This document shows positions 24,979-34,648 of a stretch of 64,000 nt of DNA, in pieces (within the stretch, counting starts at the first letter, position 1; the number at the start of each line of letters is the position of its first letter). The DNA comes from Bog-756 sp963704585 (GTDB lineage Bacteria > Actinomycetota > Acidimicrobiia > Acidimicrobiales > RAAP-2): assembly GCA_963704585.1 (NCBI GenBank), contig OY969919.1, positions 2,604,001 through 2,668,000 on the forward strand. The letters are read 5' to 3'. The translations under genes and the position numbers were made by a program. The notes under the pieces were generated by a model. The model was not told where the DNA came from. It saw only the letters and a program-made list of their open reading frames with translations, and did not search any database.

Positions 24979-25452
24979 GTGACGACATCACTGCTGATCT
25001 TCGGGGCGCTCGGCGTCGCGACCACCGTCTACGCCTTCGTCGCCAACCGGCGGCTCTTCCAGGACGGCGCGGCCGGGCGCACCTCCGCGCTCGAGGTGGT
25101 CTACTACGTGCTCGGGCTCGCCTCCCTGCTGATCGGCTGGTACTGCAACGTGCGCTACGTCCATGCGACCGGAGGTCACGCGACCTACTGGAGCTACACC
25201 AAGGCGCTCTTCTCCAACTGGGCGTCGGACTCGGCTGCGCAGGACTACACGATGGTCAACCTCGTGCTCCTGCCGCTCTGGACGATCGTCGACGGCCGAC
25301 GGCGGGGGATGCGATCGCCGTGGATCTTCTACGTCATGAGCTTCTTCACCAGCCTCGCCTTCGCGATGGCCTGGTACCTCGCGTTCGTCGAGCGCCAGCT
25401 CCGCTACAACCGTGCGGAGGAGTCCTCGAGGACCGCGGTGCCGCAGTTGTAG
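24979..25452 (+). CDS. DUF2834 membrane protein
   Basis: A 157-residue protein with four transmembrane segments, starting GTG. KALFSNWASDSAAQDYTMVN, then LPLWTIVDGRRRGMRSPWIF and FTSLAFAMAWYLAFVERQL are the signature of DUF2834 proteins (function unknown). Upstream GGGAGGACC supports the start. Its 3' end overlaps the convergent flavoprotein gene by 49 bases. Confidence 0.8.
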   Translation: MTTSLLIFGALGVATTVYAFVANRRLFQDGAAGRTSALEVVYYVLGLASLLIGWYCNVRYVHATGGHATYWSYTKALFSNWASDSAAQDYTMVNLVLLPLWTIVDGRRRGMRSPWIFYVMSFFTSLAFAMAWYLAFVERQLRYNRAEESSRTAVPQL

Positions 25453-26969
25453 CCCGGGATGAAGGTGACCCCGGGTCCGCCGTGGCAGCCCACGCCGCAG
25501 AGGTAGAGGCCCTCGATCGGAACAGGCGAGTCGGCCCAGCCCCGCGGTCCGGGGCGGAACGGTCCCATGCACTCCGGCTGGAGGAGTCCGTGGCAGAAAT
25601 CCCCACCGGTGCACCCGAACATCAGCTCGTAGGTGTACGCGGGGTAGTTGAACTGTCGGTCGATGAGGTCGGGGAAGTTCGGCGCCTTCGCCGCGATCTT
25701 CTCGACGATGCGCGCAGCCATCTCGTCGCGGAGCTTCGGCTGCTCCTCCTGCGACCGGGCGATCGGGTAGTAGAAGGCGAACGAGCTGGCGGCATGCTTC
25801 CCCTCCGGCGCCATCGCGGGGTTCTCCATCGTCGGGATCGCGAGGTTGAACGACGGTGACTCGGGGACCAGCCCGCGCACGCATCGCTCGAAGTCGAGCT
25901 GCATCTGCTCGGCGGTGCCGAAGAAGGTCACGTTGCGCCGGAAGTCCCCTTCGTTGAGCACCGAGGCCTCGCCGGTGTACTCGGGCAGGCCGTCGAGCGC
26001 GAAGTGCACCTGAAAGTAGGCCGCCCGGTGATCGATGGCCTCGACCCGTTGCACGAACGCGTCGGGAAGGGCCTCGCGGTCGACGAGCTGGGTGAAGGTC
26101 GCCGTCGGGTCGAGGTTGGAGACGACGACCGGTGCCGTCGCCACCGTCCCGTCGCCGAGCTCGACGCCCTGCACGCGCCCGCCGGACGCCACGATCTTCG
26201 CGGCCTTGGTGTGCCGGCGGAGCTCGCCGCCGTGCTGCTCGAAGAGCCCGAGGAGGTGCTCGGACATCGTCCCGATCCCACCGCGCACCTTGGACATGGT
26301 CGCCTCACCGGGTGACGCGAGGGCGAACGCAAGGCAGAGGGCGCTGCCCGGCGAGTAGGGACCGCGGTACGTCGAATTGACGGAGAGAAACGCGAGCATG
26401 CTGCGGACCTGCGCGTGCTTCTCGCGGTCGGGCAGGTGCCGGTCGACGACGTCCATCACGCTGCCGAACAGCGCGGTGCGGATCGCCTCCCGCTCCTGCT
26501 CGTTGGCCGCGACCTCGAACATCTCGTCGAACGACCTCGGGGGACGCCGGACGTCGAAGCGGCCGATCGCTCGGGCGGGCGCCTCCGCCCAGGCCGCGAT
26601 CTCGGCCATCCCGAGCACCGCCTCGACGCCCAGACGGTCGTTGAGGTGCTCGACCAGGCGCTCGGGATCGCTGTAGAGCAGCAGGGGTGGCTGCCCGGAG
26701 GCGCCGAGGCTCGCGGACTGGAACTCCGGCTCGTAGATCGGGCACTCGCCGAAGCGCAGGTCCTCGAAGATCTCGTTGGGGATCGGGAACTGGATCGAGC
26801 CGGCGAGCTCGAACTTGTACCCGCGGGCGAGCTCGGTGGTCGAGGACATCCCGCCGATGAAGTGGTTCTTCTCGAGGCAGAGGACCCGGAGCCCGCCACG
26901 GGCCATCACTGCGGCGGCGGTCAGGCCGTTGTGGCCGGCTCCGATCACGATGGCGTCGTAGTCCGACAT
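25404..26969 (-). CDS. Phytoene desaturase-like FAD-dependent oxidoreductase
   Basis: A 521-residue flavoprotein of the CrtI-like family. The FAD motif YDAIVIGAGHNGLTAAAVMA is at the very N-terminus, and the C-terminal GLYLCGVGCHGGPGVTFIPG is the second FAD-contact segment. Start ATG 26969 preceded by GAGGAG on this strand. It could be a carotenoid or sterol-type desaturase, or an oxidase of unknown substrate; no carotenoid genes are nearby. A PhyH dioxygenase gene ends 74 bases upstream on the same strand, suggesting joint use on a lipid-like substrate (inference). Confidence 0.85.
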   Translation of the reverse strand: MSDYDAIVIGAGHNGLTAAAVMARGGLRVLCLEKNHFIGGMSSTTELARGYKFELAGSIQFPIPNEIFEDLRFGECPIYEPEFQSASLGASGQPPLLLYSDPERLVEHLNDRLGVEAVLGMAEIAAWAEAPARAIGRFDVRRPPRSFDEMFEVAANEQEREAIRTALFGSVMDVVDRHLPDREKHAQVRSMLAFLSVNSTYRGPYSPGSALCLAFALASPGEATMSKVRGGIGTMSEHLLGLFEQHGGELRRHTKAAKIVASGGRVQGVELGDGTVATAPVVVSNLDPTATFTQLVDREALPDAFVQRVEAIDHRAAYFQVHFALDGLPEYTGEASVLNEGDFRRNVTFFGTAEQMQLDFERCVRGLVPESPSFNLAIPTMENPAMAPEGKHAASSFAFYYPIARSQEEQPKLRDEMAARIVEKIAAKAPNFPDLIDRQFNYPAYTYELMFGCTGGDFCHGLLQPECMGPFRPGPRGWADSPVPIEGLYLCGVGCHGGPGVTFIPGYNCGTAVLEDSSARL

Positions 26970-27043
26970 CGGCAGCTCCTCGGTCTCGCGGCCACCGGAC
27001 CGTAGCGAGGGCCCGAAACGTTGTCTACTTCTGGGCGCCAGGC

Positions 27044-28000
27044 TCAGCCCGTGAGCGCCTCCCGCCACGGCGTGAGGTCGAGCAGCGGGTAGCGGATCCG
27101 GGTCTGCCGGAGCACCGCTTCGGTCCAGATCGGGTGGCCCGGCGGCGGGAACCCGAACAGCTCGAGCTCGCGGGGCGTGCACCGTTCGGCGAAGCGGGTC
27201 CACTCGGGCCCAGTCGAGCGCGACTGCGCCTGGTCGTACCCGATCCACTCGTGCGCGGCGTGGCGGAAGGCGAGGGCGAGCAGCACGCGTGCGGTGCCGG
27301 GGGACCGGAACGCGGTCCCGCGGTGGAACACGTCCGACCGGTAGGCGAGGTACGAACCGCGCGGGCCGACCGCGGAACGCTCCGAGCGGTAGACCTCGGG
27401 GGCGACCTCGGGCATGAGGACGAAGTTGTGCTGCGGGAGGTCCTTCGTCACGCTGGTCGGGACCACGGCCGTCGGGTTGTCCGCCTCGGTGACGTCGGTC
27501 AGGTAGAGGAATCCCTCGAGGTTCCACCAGGGCGCCTCGGCCACCGGCGGCAGCCATGAGTGGTTGCGGTCGGTGTGCATCGGCTGCTCGTACTCGACGA
27601 GACCCTCGTACTTGGCCGTGGCGTGGACCTGGTAGAGCCGGAGGTCGGTCGTGTCGAGGGCCCGCTCGGCGAAGTCGACCACGGACGGGTGGACGCAGAG
27701 CCGGTTGAGCGCACCGCTGCCCGGGAACGGGAAGGGATCGGACCACCGCTGCTGCTCCGATCGGAAGCCCGGACCCGTCTCGGGCCAGGTGAGCTCCTCG
27801 GTGGGCTCGCGCGGGTGGCCGCGGCGCCGCTCGGTCTCGCCGTCGGGGTCCGCGTGGTACTCCTCGTCGGTCGGGTAGAGGAGGTGGAGGTCGTCGAGCA
27901 CGGCGTCGATCTCGTCCGTGCCGACGAGGCCGTCGAGGAGCACCCACCCCTCGGTGCGCCACACCTCGACCTCGTCGTCGGTCGCACGTCGCGAGCCCAT
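27044..28000 (-). CDS. Phytanoyl-CoA dioxygenase (PhyH) family protein
   Basis: A 318-residue Fe(II)/2-oxoglutarate oxygenase. The iron ligands fit HxD in QPMHTDRNHSW and the distal His in YRSDVFHRGTAFRSPG, where the arginine would bind 2-oxoglutarate. The N-terminus EVEVWRTEGWVLLDGLVGTD is the standard PhyH start. The ATG at 28000 has no competing upstream start of similar quality. It may form an operon with the downstream flavoprotein. Substrate unknown; the family hydroxylates lipids, quorum signals and natural products. Confidence 0.87.
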   Translation of the reverse strand: MGSRRATDDEVEVWRTEGWVLLDGLVGTDEIDAVLDDLHLLYPTDEEYHADPDGETERRRGHPREPTEELTWPETGPGFRSEQQRWSDPFPFPGSGALNRLCVHPSVVDFAERALDTTDLRLYQVHATAKYEGLVEYEQPMHTDRNHSWLPPVAEAPWWNLEGFLYLTDVTEADNPTAVVPTSVTKDLPQHNFVLMPEVAPEVYRSERSAVGPRGSYLAYRSDVFHRGTAFRSPGTARVLLALAFRHAAHEWIGYDQAQSRSTGPEWTRFAERCTPRELELFGFPPPGHPIWTEAVLRQTRIRYPLLDLTPWREALTG

Positions 28001-28258
28001 CAGTCTCCGACCGCCTTTCGTCCCGGCACCGGTCCGCCGTCGGCGAGCGACGTCGGCGGACCGGTGCCATTCTGACCGCGCGCCGACACGGCCGGCGAGT
28101 CCCTGCGGCGCGCGGTCCGGGCCCCCGTGCCGCGCGATCGCACCGCGCCCCGCGGCCGACCCTGGGAACCGGGGTCCAACCGGTCGCGGAAGGCGTGCAA
28201 TACGCTTTCCTTCTCGGAGCCCCCACTGGGCCGCCCGGGGCGAGTCGAGGACGGACCG

Positions 28259-29878
28259 ATGGCATCGACCGACAGAGACCTCGTGGCACCGTCCGAGGAC
28301 GCCGGCGTGGTCGGGGCCCGGTCGCTCCCCCCGTCGGTCGAGGGGGCCGAAGCCGTGGCGGCGGTGGCCGCCCGGGGCGGGGAGCCGACGGGGCGCCCCC
28401 GCCCGGTGCCGAGTACGAAGACCGTGGTGGTCCACGCCCCGGACGACCACCATCCGGTCCCCCCGCACGTGATCGTCCTCTTCGGAGCGACGGGCGACCT
28501 CACGAGGCGCAAGCTGCTTCCCGGGCTCTTCCACCTCTCGAGGGCGGGCCTGCTCCCCGAGTGCCGGATCGTGGCCACGTCGCTCGAGGAACTGGGCGAG
28601 GACGAGTTCCACGGCATCGCCCGCAGTGCGTGCGAGGAGCACGCCCGTGGCGACGTGCTCGAACACGAGTGGCAGGAGTTCCGCCGCCACCTGCGATACG
28701 TCCCCGAGTCGCACGGGCCCTCCGCACTCGCGACGGTGGTCGAGCACTCGGAGTCGACCCTCTCGGCCGAGCCGAGCAGGCTCCACTACCTGAGCATCCC
28801 GCCCCACGCTGCCGGCAACGTCGTGCGAACTCTCGGCGAGGCGCGCCTCACCGAGCGGTCGCGCATCATCATGGAGAAGCCCTTCGGCACCGACCTCCTG
28901 TCCGCGCGGCTGCTCAACACCGTCGTCCAGGAGCACTTCGACGACGACCAGGTCTTCCGCATCGACCACTTCCTCGGCAAGGAGGCCGCGCAGAACATCC
29001 TGGCCTTCCGGTTCGCCAACGGGCTCTTCGAACCGATCTGGAACCGCGAGCACATCGACCACATCCAGATCGACGTGCCCGAGTCCCTCGCCGTGGGGTC
29101 GCGCGCCGCGTTCTACGAGCAGACCGGCGCCTTCCGCGACATGGTCGTGACCCACCTCTTCCAGATCCTCGCGTTCGTGGCGATGGAGCCGCCGACCGCG
29201 CTCGAGCCGCGTGCGATCAACGAGGAGAAGAACAAGGTGTTCCGGTCGCTCCGCCCGATCGACACCTCGCGGGTGATCCGCGGGCAGTACGAGGGGTACC
29301 GGACGACCGACGGCGTCTCCCCGGACTCCGAGACGGAGACGTTCGTCGCCCTCCAGTGCGAGATCGACAACTGGCGCTGGGCAGGGGTGCCCTTCTACCT
29401 CCGGACCGGCAAGGAGATGGCCGAGGGGGCGCGCATCGTCTCGATCGCGTTCCGCGCACCGCCCAAGTCGATGTTCCCGTCGGGTTCGGGCGTGGGGAGC
29501 CAGGGCCCCGACCATCTGACCTTCGACCTCGCGGACAGCTCGAAGCTCTCGTTGTCCTTCTACGGCAAGCGCCCCGGCCCGGGGATGAAGCTGGACAAGC
29601 TGAGCCTCCAGTTCGCGCTGCACGAGACCGACAGCGCAGGGAGCGTGCTCGAGGCCTACGAGCGGTTGATCTACGACGCGATGATCGGTGACCAGACGCT
29701 CTTCACCAACGCGGAGGGGATCGAACGGCTCTGGGAAGTCTCCCAACCCCTCCTCAACGACCCGCCCGAGGTCGAGCTCTACCGGGTCGGTTCGTGGGGG
29801 CCGTCGTCGATCAGGGAGCTGATCAGCCCACGCTCGTGGCGGCTCCCCTTCGAGCGCGAATGGCGCCAGCACCCCTGA
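28259..29878 (+). CDS. zwf: Glucose-6-phosphate 1-dehydrogenase
   Basis: A 539-residue protein that oxidises glucose 6-phosphate to 6-phosphogluconolactone in the pentose-phosphate pathway. The nucleotide loop is VLFGATGDLTRRKLLP, the EKPFG motif is in IIMEKPFGTD, and the catalytic motif is VFRIDHFLGKEAAQN. The usual length is about 490; the extra 60 or so residues are a low-complexity N-terminal extension before the fold starts at HVIVLFGATG, so a later start cannot be excluded. It is monocistronic with no gnd or opcA nearby and divergent from the PhyH gene. Confidence 0.93.
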   Translation: MASTDRDLVAPSEDAGVVGARSLPPSVEGAEAVAAVAARGGEPTGRPRPVPSTKTVVVHAPDDHHPVPPHVIVLFGATGDLTRRKLLPGLFHLSRAGLLPECRIVATSLEELGEDEFHGIARSACEEHARGDVLEHEWQEFRRHLRYVPESHGPSALATVVEHSESTLSAEPSRLHYLSIPPHAAGNVVRTLGEARLTERSRIIMEKPFGTDLLSARLLNTVVQEHFDDDQVFRIDHFLGKEAAQNILAFRFANGLFEPIWNREHIDHIQIDVPESLAVGSRAAFYEQTGAFRDMVVTHLFQILAFVAMEPPTALEPRAINEEKNKVFRSLRPIDTSRVIRGQYEGYRTTDGVSPDSETETFVALQCEIDNWRWAGVPFYLRTGKEMAEGARIVSIAFRAPPKSMFPSGSGVGSQGPDHLTFDLADSSKLSLSFYGKRPGPGMKLDKLSLQFALHETDSAGSVLEAYERLIYDAMIGDQTLFTNAEGIERLWEVSQPLLNDPPEVELYRVGSWGPSSIRELISPRSWRLPFEREWRQHP

Positions 29879-29924
29879 CCCGACCTGCGTGCCTCCCTAC
29901 CATGGCGGGGAGGAGGTGGATGCG

Positions 29925-30140
29925 GTGAGCGACTTCGTCAAGGTGGTGGCAGCAGGACCGATGTTCTTCGTGAGCTCGTGGGTGCTCATGCTCTTCGCGG
30001 GGATCGTCTGGTCGGACGTGGGGATCCGCCCGTTCGGCTACGTGACCTCGATGGTGGTCACCATCGGGCTCTGGCTGACGCTCGCGCCGGCGATCGGTGC
30101 GGTGGCCCGAGTCCCGAAGGCCAAGCGCTCCGACCACTGA
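29925..30140 (+). CDS. Small two-helix membrane protein
   Basis: A 71-residue protein with two hydrophobic helices (FFVSSWVLMLFAGIVW and VTSMVVTIGLWLTLAPAIGA) and a basic C-terminus. GTG 29925 follows GGGGAGGAGG, the best Shine-Dalgarno in the region; a longer frame from 29889 has no support. It follows zwf by 46 bases and may be co-transcribed. Not recognised as a known family. Confidence 0.6.
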   Translation: MSDFVKVVAAGPMFFVSSWVLMLFAGIVWSDVGIRPFGYVTSMVVTIGLWLTLAPAIGAVARVPKAKRSDH

Positions 30141-30155
30141 ACGGCGCGGCGGGCC

Positions 30156-31541
30156 TCAGCTCGTCACGAACTGCGGGAGCCAGGCGGCGGTGGCGGCGAG
30201 CAGCTCGTCGGTCATCGCGACCAGCTGCTCGAAGGGGAGGTGGCGGGCCACCTGGTCGGTGAGCATCGCCTCGAGGACGCGCGTGCGATCGCCGGACAGC
30301 GCGGCGTCGACGGTGAGCTCCTGCGAGGCGGAGATCTGGCGGAGCACCTCCCCGAGCACCGAGTCGACACGCGCGGTGTCGCGCGGACGGACGCCGCCCT
30401 CGCCGGTCACGCCGATGCACTCGACGACCGCACCTTCGGGGAGGTTCTCGACCTGACCGCGGTTGGGGAGGTTCATCGGAAGGTGGTGCTCCGCCCCAGT
30501 TGCCACGCCGGCCACCAGCTCGGCCACCAGCTCGCCGGACGGCCACGGAGGGATCTCGTCCGCCGCGAGCAGATCGGCCACCTCGCGGTCGTCGGCGACC
30601 TTGTCGGCCCGGTGCCCGCTGAGGCCGTAGTGGTGGACGCCCCAGTCGCGGCCGAAGTCGGAGTGCGGCGTGACGAATCCGGGGAGGAACTCGACGATGT
30701 GGGTGTCCGAGGCGCCGGGCAGGACGCCGAACCGCCGGAACAGCTCGAGCTTGACCCGGTGGTTGGCGAGCACGTCGGCCTTCGTCCAGGTGTCGCCCTC
30801 GGAGACCTTCTGCCAGTGCATCCCCTGGACCGGCGCCATCCAGATCGGCTCGTCGGTCCACGCGCCGGGAGCGTCGAGGATGTCGCGGAGCATGGCGAAG
30901 CCATCCGCACCGTCGACGCGGAGATCGGTCACCAGCGGGAAGTGGTTCACGCCCGCCGAGACCGGATCGATGGAGTGCATCGGCGCGTCGAAGAGCAGGC
31001 TGAGCGAGAACTTGAGCCCGACCAGCTCGTTGCAGAGCCCGACCACGGACACGCCCGACTCGCGCACGGCCGCGCGGCAGAGGGCGGTGAGCGGGTTGCT
31101 CACGTTGACGAGCAGCGCGTCGGGGCAGTGCCGCTCCATCGCCGCCGCCACCTCGCAGACGACCGGGGCGCTGCGCAGCGCCCGGCTGATCCCTCCGGGC
31201 CCGACGCTGTCACCGACGGGCTGGCGGATGCCGTAGCGCGCGGGGATCTCGAGGTCGTGGCGCATGCTCGCGAAACCGCCGACCGTCAGGGCGATGATCA
31301 CGAACTCCGCACCTTCGAGCGCGTCACCGAGGTCGGTCGTGGCCCGCACCGCGAGATCGATCCCGCGCACCTTTGCGATGTGGGCGGCAACCTCTTCCAT
31401 CAGGGGGAGCGACCCTCCGTCGACGTCCATGAGGGCCACGTCCGCGGCGTGCAGGGCCTCGGTGTTCGCGAAGTCGACGAGCAGCCGGGGCGTCCAGTGG
31501 GTGCTCCCGCCGCCGACGATCACGATCCGGGGTGCGCGCAC
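30156..31541 (-). CDS. Family 4 glycosyl hydrolase (6-phospho-glycosidase / alpha-galactosidase type)
   Basis: A 461-residue NAD- and Mn-dependent glycosidase. The Rossmann loop is RIVIVGGGSTHWTPRLLVDF, the metal cysteine is in VVGLCNELVG, and the metal histidine is in DPVSAGVNHFPL. SNPLTALCRA follows the NAD site, as in GH4 enzymes. Substrates are glycosides, often 6-phosphorylated; no PTS gene is near, so an unphosphorylated substrate is plausible. Length is normal. Convergent with the small membrane protein gene. Confidence 0.9.
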   Translation of the reverse strand: MRAPRIVIVGGGSTHWTPRLLVDFANTEALHAADVALMDVDGGSLPLMEEVAAHIAKVRGIDLAVRATTDLGDALEGAEFVIIALTVGGFASMRHDLEIPARYGIRQPVGDSVGPGGISRALRSAPVVCEVAAAMERHCPDALLVNVSNPLTALCRAAVRESGVSVVGLCNELVGLKFSLSLLFDAPMHSIDPVSAGVNHFPLVTDLRVDGADGFAMLRDILDAPGAWTDEPIWMAPVQGMHWQKVSEGDTWTKADVLANHRVKLELFRRFGVLPGASDTHIVEFLPGFVTPHSDFGRDWGVHHYGLSGHRADKVADDREVADLLAADEIPPWPSGELVAELVAGVATGAEHHLPMNLPNRGQVENLPEGAVVECIGVTGEGGVRPRDTARVDSVLGEVLRQISASQELTVDAALSGDRTRVLEAMLTDQVARHLPFEQLVAMTDELLAATAAWLPQFVTS

Positions 31542-31633
31542 GGACGAACGCTACCCGGTGGGCTGTTGCCTTGGCGGAGGCGGTCGCGTACGGCGGGCCC
31601 GGTCGCGGGTGCCTGACTCCGGTTGCGACGCGC

Positions 31634-33952
31634 CTACCCGGGGCGCCCGGACCCGCTCTCGGCGAGCGACGACGCCGGCTCGCCCGCGCCGGGTGCCCCG
31701 TCGTCCGGGGACGTGGCCGGGGGCTCGACGTCGACCTCGACGCCGAGCGTCGGGACGATGCGGTCGAGCCAGCGCGGCAGGTACCAGTTCGCGTTGCCGA
31801 GCAGCTCCATCACCGAGGGCACGAGCACGAGCCGGACGAGCGTGGCGTCGATGAGGATCGACGCGGCGAGCCCGAGACCGAACACCTTGAGCACCCGGAG
31901 CGGATCGCCGATCACGAAGGAGCCGAAGACGCAGATCATGATCGCGGCCGCCGCGCTGATCACCCGGGCGGTCTTCGCGAGCCCGTCGGCCACCGACAGC
32001 GAGTTGTCCCCGGTCCGCCGCCACTCCTCTCGGATCCGGCTGAGGAGGAAGACCTCGTAGTCCATCGAGAGGCCGAAGAGGATCGTGAACATCATGAGGG
32101 GGATCCACGGATCGATGGGTCCCGTGTGGCCGATGCCGATGATCGAGCCCCCCCAGCCCCACTGGAAGACCGCGACGATCACGCCGTACGCGGCGCCGAC
32201 CGACAAGAGGTTCATGATCGCCGCCTTGACCGGGATGACCACCGAGCGGAAGACGGCCATCAGGAGCAGGAACGCGAGCACGATGACCGCGCCGATGACC
32301 CAGAAGAGGCGGCTCGCCAGGTATGCCGACGCATCGACGCTCGCGGCGGTCTCTCCGCCGACCAGCACGTGCAGGCCCGTGCCCGCGGTCGCGGCAGGGA
32401 TCACGTGGTCGCGGAGGTCGCCGACCAGCTGCGCCGTCTGCGCGGCCTGGGGCGCGGTCGTCGGATAGGCGATGATCACCGCCGCGCTGTGGTCGGCGCT
32501 GACCTCGACCGGGGTGGCGAACGCGACGCCGGGCGTCTCGCGAAGCGCCGTGCCGACCCGGTCCATCGTCGCGACGTCGGTGGTGGACGAGACCGGGGCC
32601 GCGACAACGAGGGGTCCGTTGAAGCCGGGCCCGAATCCCTCGGCGAGGAGGTCGTAGGCCTGGCGGGTGGTCAGCGACGTCGGGTCGTTGCTCGCGTCGG
32701 TGAACGCGAGGCGCATCGAGAAGAGCGGGATCGCGAGCGTGAGCAGGACCGCCAGTGCCGCGATCCCCGCGATCCACGGTCGTCGTTGGATCATCCGGCT
32801 CCACCGGTACCAGAAGCTGTCGGGTGCGGGCGTGGCGCCCGTCTGGAGGAGGCGCGGGAGGTGCATCCGGTCGATCGCACGGCCGGCGAAGCCGAGCATG
32901 GCGGGCAGGACCGTCATCGAACCGGCCATCACCAGCAGGACCGCGATGATGGTGCCGACCGCGAGGCCCTGGAGGAAAGGGAGCTGGAGGACGAAGAGGC
33001 CCACGAGCGAGATCACGACCGTCGTGCCGGCGAAGAGCACGGCCCGACCCGACGTCATGAGGGAGGTGACCACGGCGTCGCGCGGCTCGCGGCCTTCGAA
33101 GAGCCCCTGCCGGTACCGGGTCACGATGAAGAGCGCGTAGTCGATGCCGACGCCGAGGCCGATCATCGCCAGCATCTCGGGGGCGAAGATCGGGACGTTG
33201 AGGACATGGCTCAGGATGTCCTCGAGCGCGAACCCGATCGCGATCCCGAAGAGGGCCGTGAGGATCGGCAGGCCCATCGCGACGACCGAGCCGAACGAGA
33301 TGAGCATGATGATCATCGCCGCCATGATCCCGGCGCCCTCGCTCGGCCCCGGCGATGCGGTGACGACCTTGCCGATCGGTCCGCCGCCGAGCGCGACCTC
33401 GTAGCCGGGGCGCGCGAAGGACTTGGCGGTGTCGATCACGTCCGAGACGGCGGCGTTCGGAACGGTCGCCGCGTCCTCGTCGAACTGCACGACCGCGAAG
33501 GCGATGCGCCGGCTCGGCGCGATCTGGTGACCGGTCGGGTCGAACGGGCTCTGCACGACCGAGACGTGCGGCAACGTCGCCAGCTTCGCCACCATCGCGT
33601 CGGTCGTCGCGCGGTTCTGCGGCGTGCCGATCGGATCGGTCGTGGCGACGACCACGTCTGCGCTCGTCCCGGCGGTTCGCGGGAAGCGCGCCGCGAGGAG
33701 GTTCTGCACCTGCTGGGAAGGTGAGTTGCCGGACCCGAACGACTCCTGGAACCGGCTGCCCATCGTCTGGGCGAGGGCGGTGACCACCACGATGGCCGCG
33801 ATCCACCCGAGGACGACCTGGCGCCGATGGTCGTGGCTCCAGGCCGCCAGCCGTCCGAGGGCGCCGGTGTCATTGCGCGGGTGGGGATCGCGATCTGTCT
33901 GCCCGGCGCCGTTGGAAGGCGCCGCCGGGCCTGCCGGGGAGGTAGAATTCAT
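31634..33952 (-). CDS. MmpL/RND-family membrane exporter
   Basis: A 772-residue transporter with two six-helix halves and two periplasmic loops. IGLGVGIDYALFIVTRYRQG and LFGLSMDYEVFLLSRIREEW are the paired proton-relay helices of MmpL proteins with the GIDYALF and SMDYEVF motifs. Such exporters move lipids or lipid-like compounds across the inner membrane. The start is probably ATG 33952, within a palindrome shared with the divergent TetR gene; GTG 33955 is one codon earlier. The C-terminal 30 residues are disordered, Pro/Ala/Ser-rich. Confidence 0.92.
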   Translation of the reverse strand: MNSTSPAGPAAPSNGAGQTDRDPHPRNDTGALGRLAAWSHDHRRQVVLGWIAAIVVVTALAQTMGSRFQESFGSGNSPSQQVQNLLAARFPRTAGTSADVVVATTDPIGTPQNRATTDAMVAKLATLPHVSVVQSPFDPTGHQIAPSRRIAFAVVQFDEDAATVPNAAVSDVIDTAKSFARPGYEVALGGGPIGKVVTASPGPSEGAGIMAAMIIMLISFGSVVAMGLPILTALFGIAIGFALEDILSHVLNVPIFAPEMLAMIGLGVGIDYALFIVTRYRQGLFEGREPRDAVVTSLMTSGRAVLFAGTTVVISLVGLFVLQLPFLQGLAVGTIIAVLLVMAGSMTVLPAMLGFAGRAIDRMHLPRLLQTGATPAPDSFWYRWSRMIQRRPWIAGIAALAVLLTLAIPLFSMRLAFTDASNDPTSLTTRQAYDLLAEGFGPGFNGPLVVAAPVSSTTDVATMDRVGTALRETPGVAFATPVEVSADHSAAVIIAYPTTAPQAAQTAQLVGDLRDHVIPAATAGTGLHVLVGGETAASVDASAYLASRLFWVIGAVIVLAFLLLMAVFRSVVIPVKAAIMNLLSVGAAYGVIVAVFQWGWGGSIIGIGHTGPIDPWIPLMMFTILFGLSMDYEVFLLSRIREEWRRTGDNSLSVADGLAKTARVISAAAAIMICVFGSFVIGDPLRVLKVFGLGLAASILIDATLVRLVLVPSVMELLGNANWYLPRWLDRIVPTLGVEVDVEPPATSPDDGAPGAGEPASSLAESGSGRPG

Positions 33953-33964
33953 CACTGATGAGTT
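33946..33964. promoter_or_regulatory. TetR operator overlapping the MmpL start codon
   Basis: AATTCATCA (33946-33954) and TGATGAGTT (33956-33964) match in 8 of 9 positions around one C. The MmpL ATG (33952-33950) lies inside the left arm. It is 53 bases before the divergent tetR start. A bound dimer would repress mmpL and probably tetR. Confidence 0.65.
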
Positions 33965-34016
33965 CTAGCACACCCCACCCGGGCGTTGGAAGGCCCGACC
34001 GGCCGAGGATCCGGCG

Positions 34017-34610
34017 GTGATCGCGATCCGTGGGCGCCGGCCCGGGGGCGGCGACACCCGCGCACAGATCGTCGAGGCCGCGCGGGAGTCGTTCGCGGTG
34101 GACGGCTACGCGTCGACCAGCATCCGCGCCGTCGCCCGCCGCGCGGGGGTCGACCCCGCCCTCGTCCACCACTACTTCGACGGCAAGGCCGAGCTCTTCG
34201 TCGAAGCCATGGCGCTTCCGGTCGACCCGCGTGCGATCAACGAGCACGTGTCGGCCGGGCCGTTCGACGGCGTGGTGCTGATCGAGCGATTCCTCGCACA
34301 GTGGGAGGACGGCGCGCCGGGCGGCCCGGCCTCGTTCGTGAGCCTCGCGCAGGCCATCACGAGCTCGCCGGCGGTGGCGGACAGCGTGCGCGAGTTCCTC
34401 GCCGAGCGGATCGGCGTGCACGGCCTCCCCGACGACGAGCTCGCGGTGCGGTTGCGCCGCCGCTCGCTCATCTCGTCGCAGCTCCTCGGCATCGCCTGGA
34501 CGCGCTACGTCATGCGGATCGAGCCGATGGCCTCGGCGAGCCGCGCCGAGGTCGCACGCTGGGCCGGCCCGACCATCGACCGGTATGCGACCGGGCCGAT
34601 GGAGGCCTGA
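34017..34610 (+). CDS. TetR-family repressor of the divergent MmpL gene
   Basis: A 197-residue TetR regulator. AARESFAVDGYASTSIRAVA and RRAGVDPALVHHYFDGKAEL are the DNA-binding helices. The C-terminal region LIERFLAQWEDGAPGGPASF and RRRSLISSQLLGIAWTRYVM match the TetR_C group common next to actinobacterial exporters. GTG start. It is divergent from the MmpL gene with an operator-like palindrome between. Confidence 0.9.
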   Translation: MIAIRGRRPGGGDTRAQIVEAARESFAVDGYASTSIRAVARRAGVDPALVHHYFDGKAELFVEAMALPVDPRAINEHVSAGPFDGVVLIERFLAQWEDGAPGGPASFVSLAQAITSSPAVADSVREFLAERIGVHGLPDDELAVRLRRRSLISSQLLGIAWTRYVMRIEPMASASRAEVARWAGPTIDRYATGPMEA

Positions 34611-34648
34611 GCCCGCAGGAACGCGCGGCCGCCGCCCGGCGTCCGCTG

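Noticed and set aside
22820..29872. Very long open frames antisense to real genes (up to about 960 codons)
   Set aside because: They are shadows produced by the high GC third-position bias; they are rich in Arg/Gly/Pro and show no domain. Only the tails that coincide with real genes were used.
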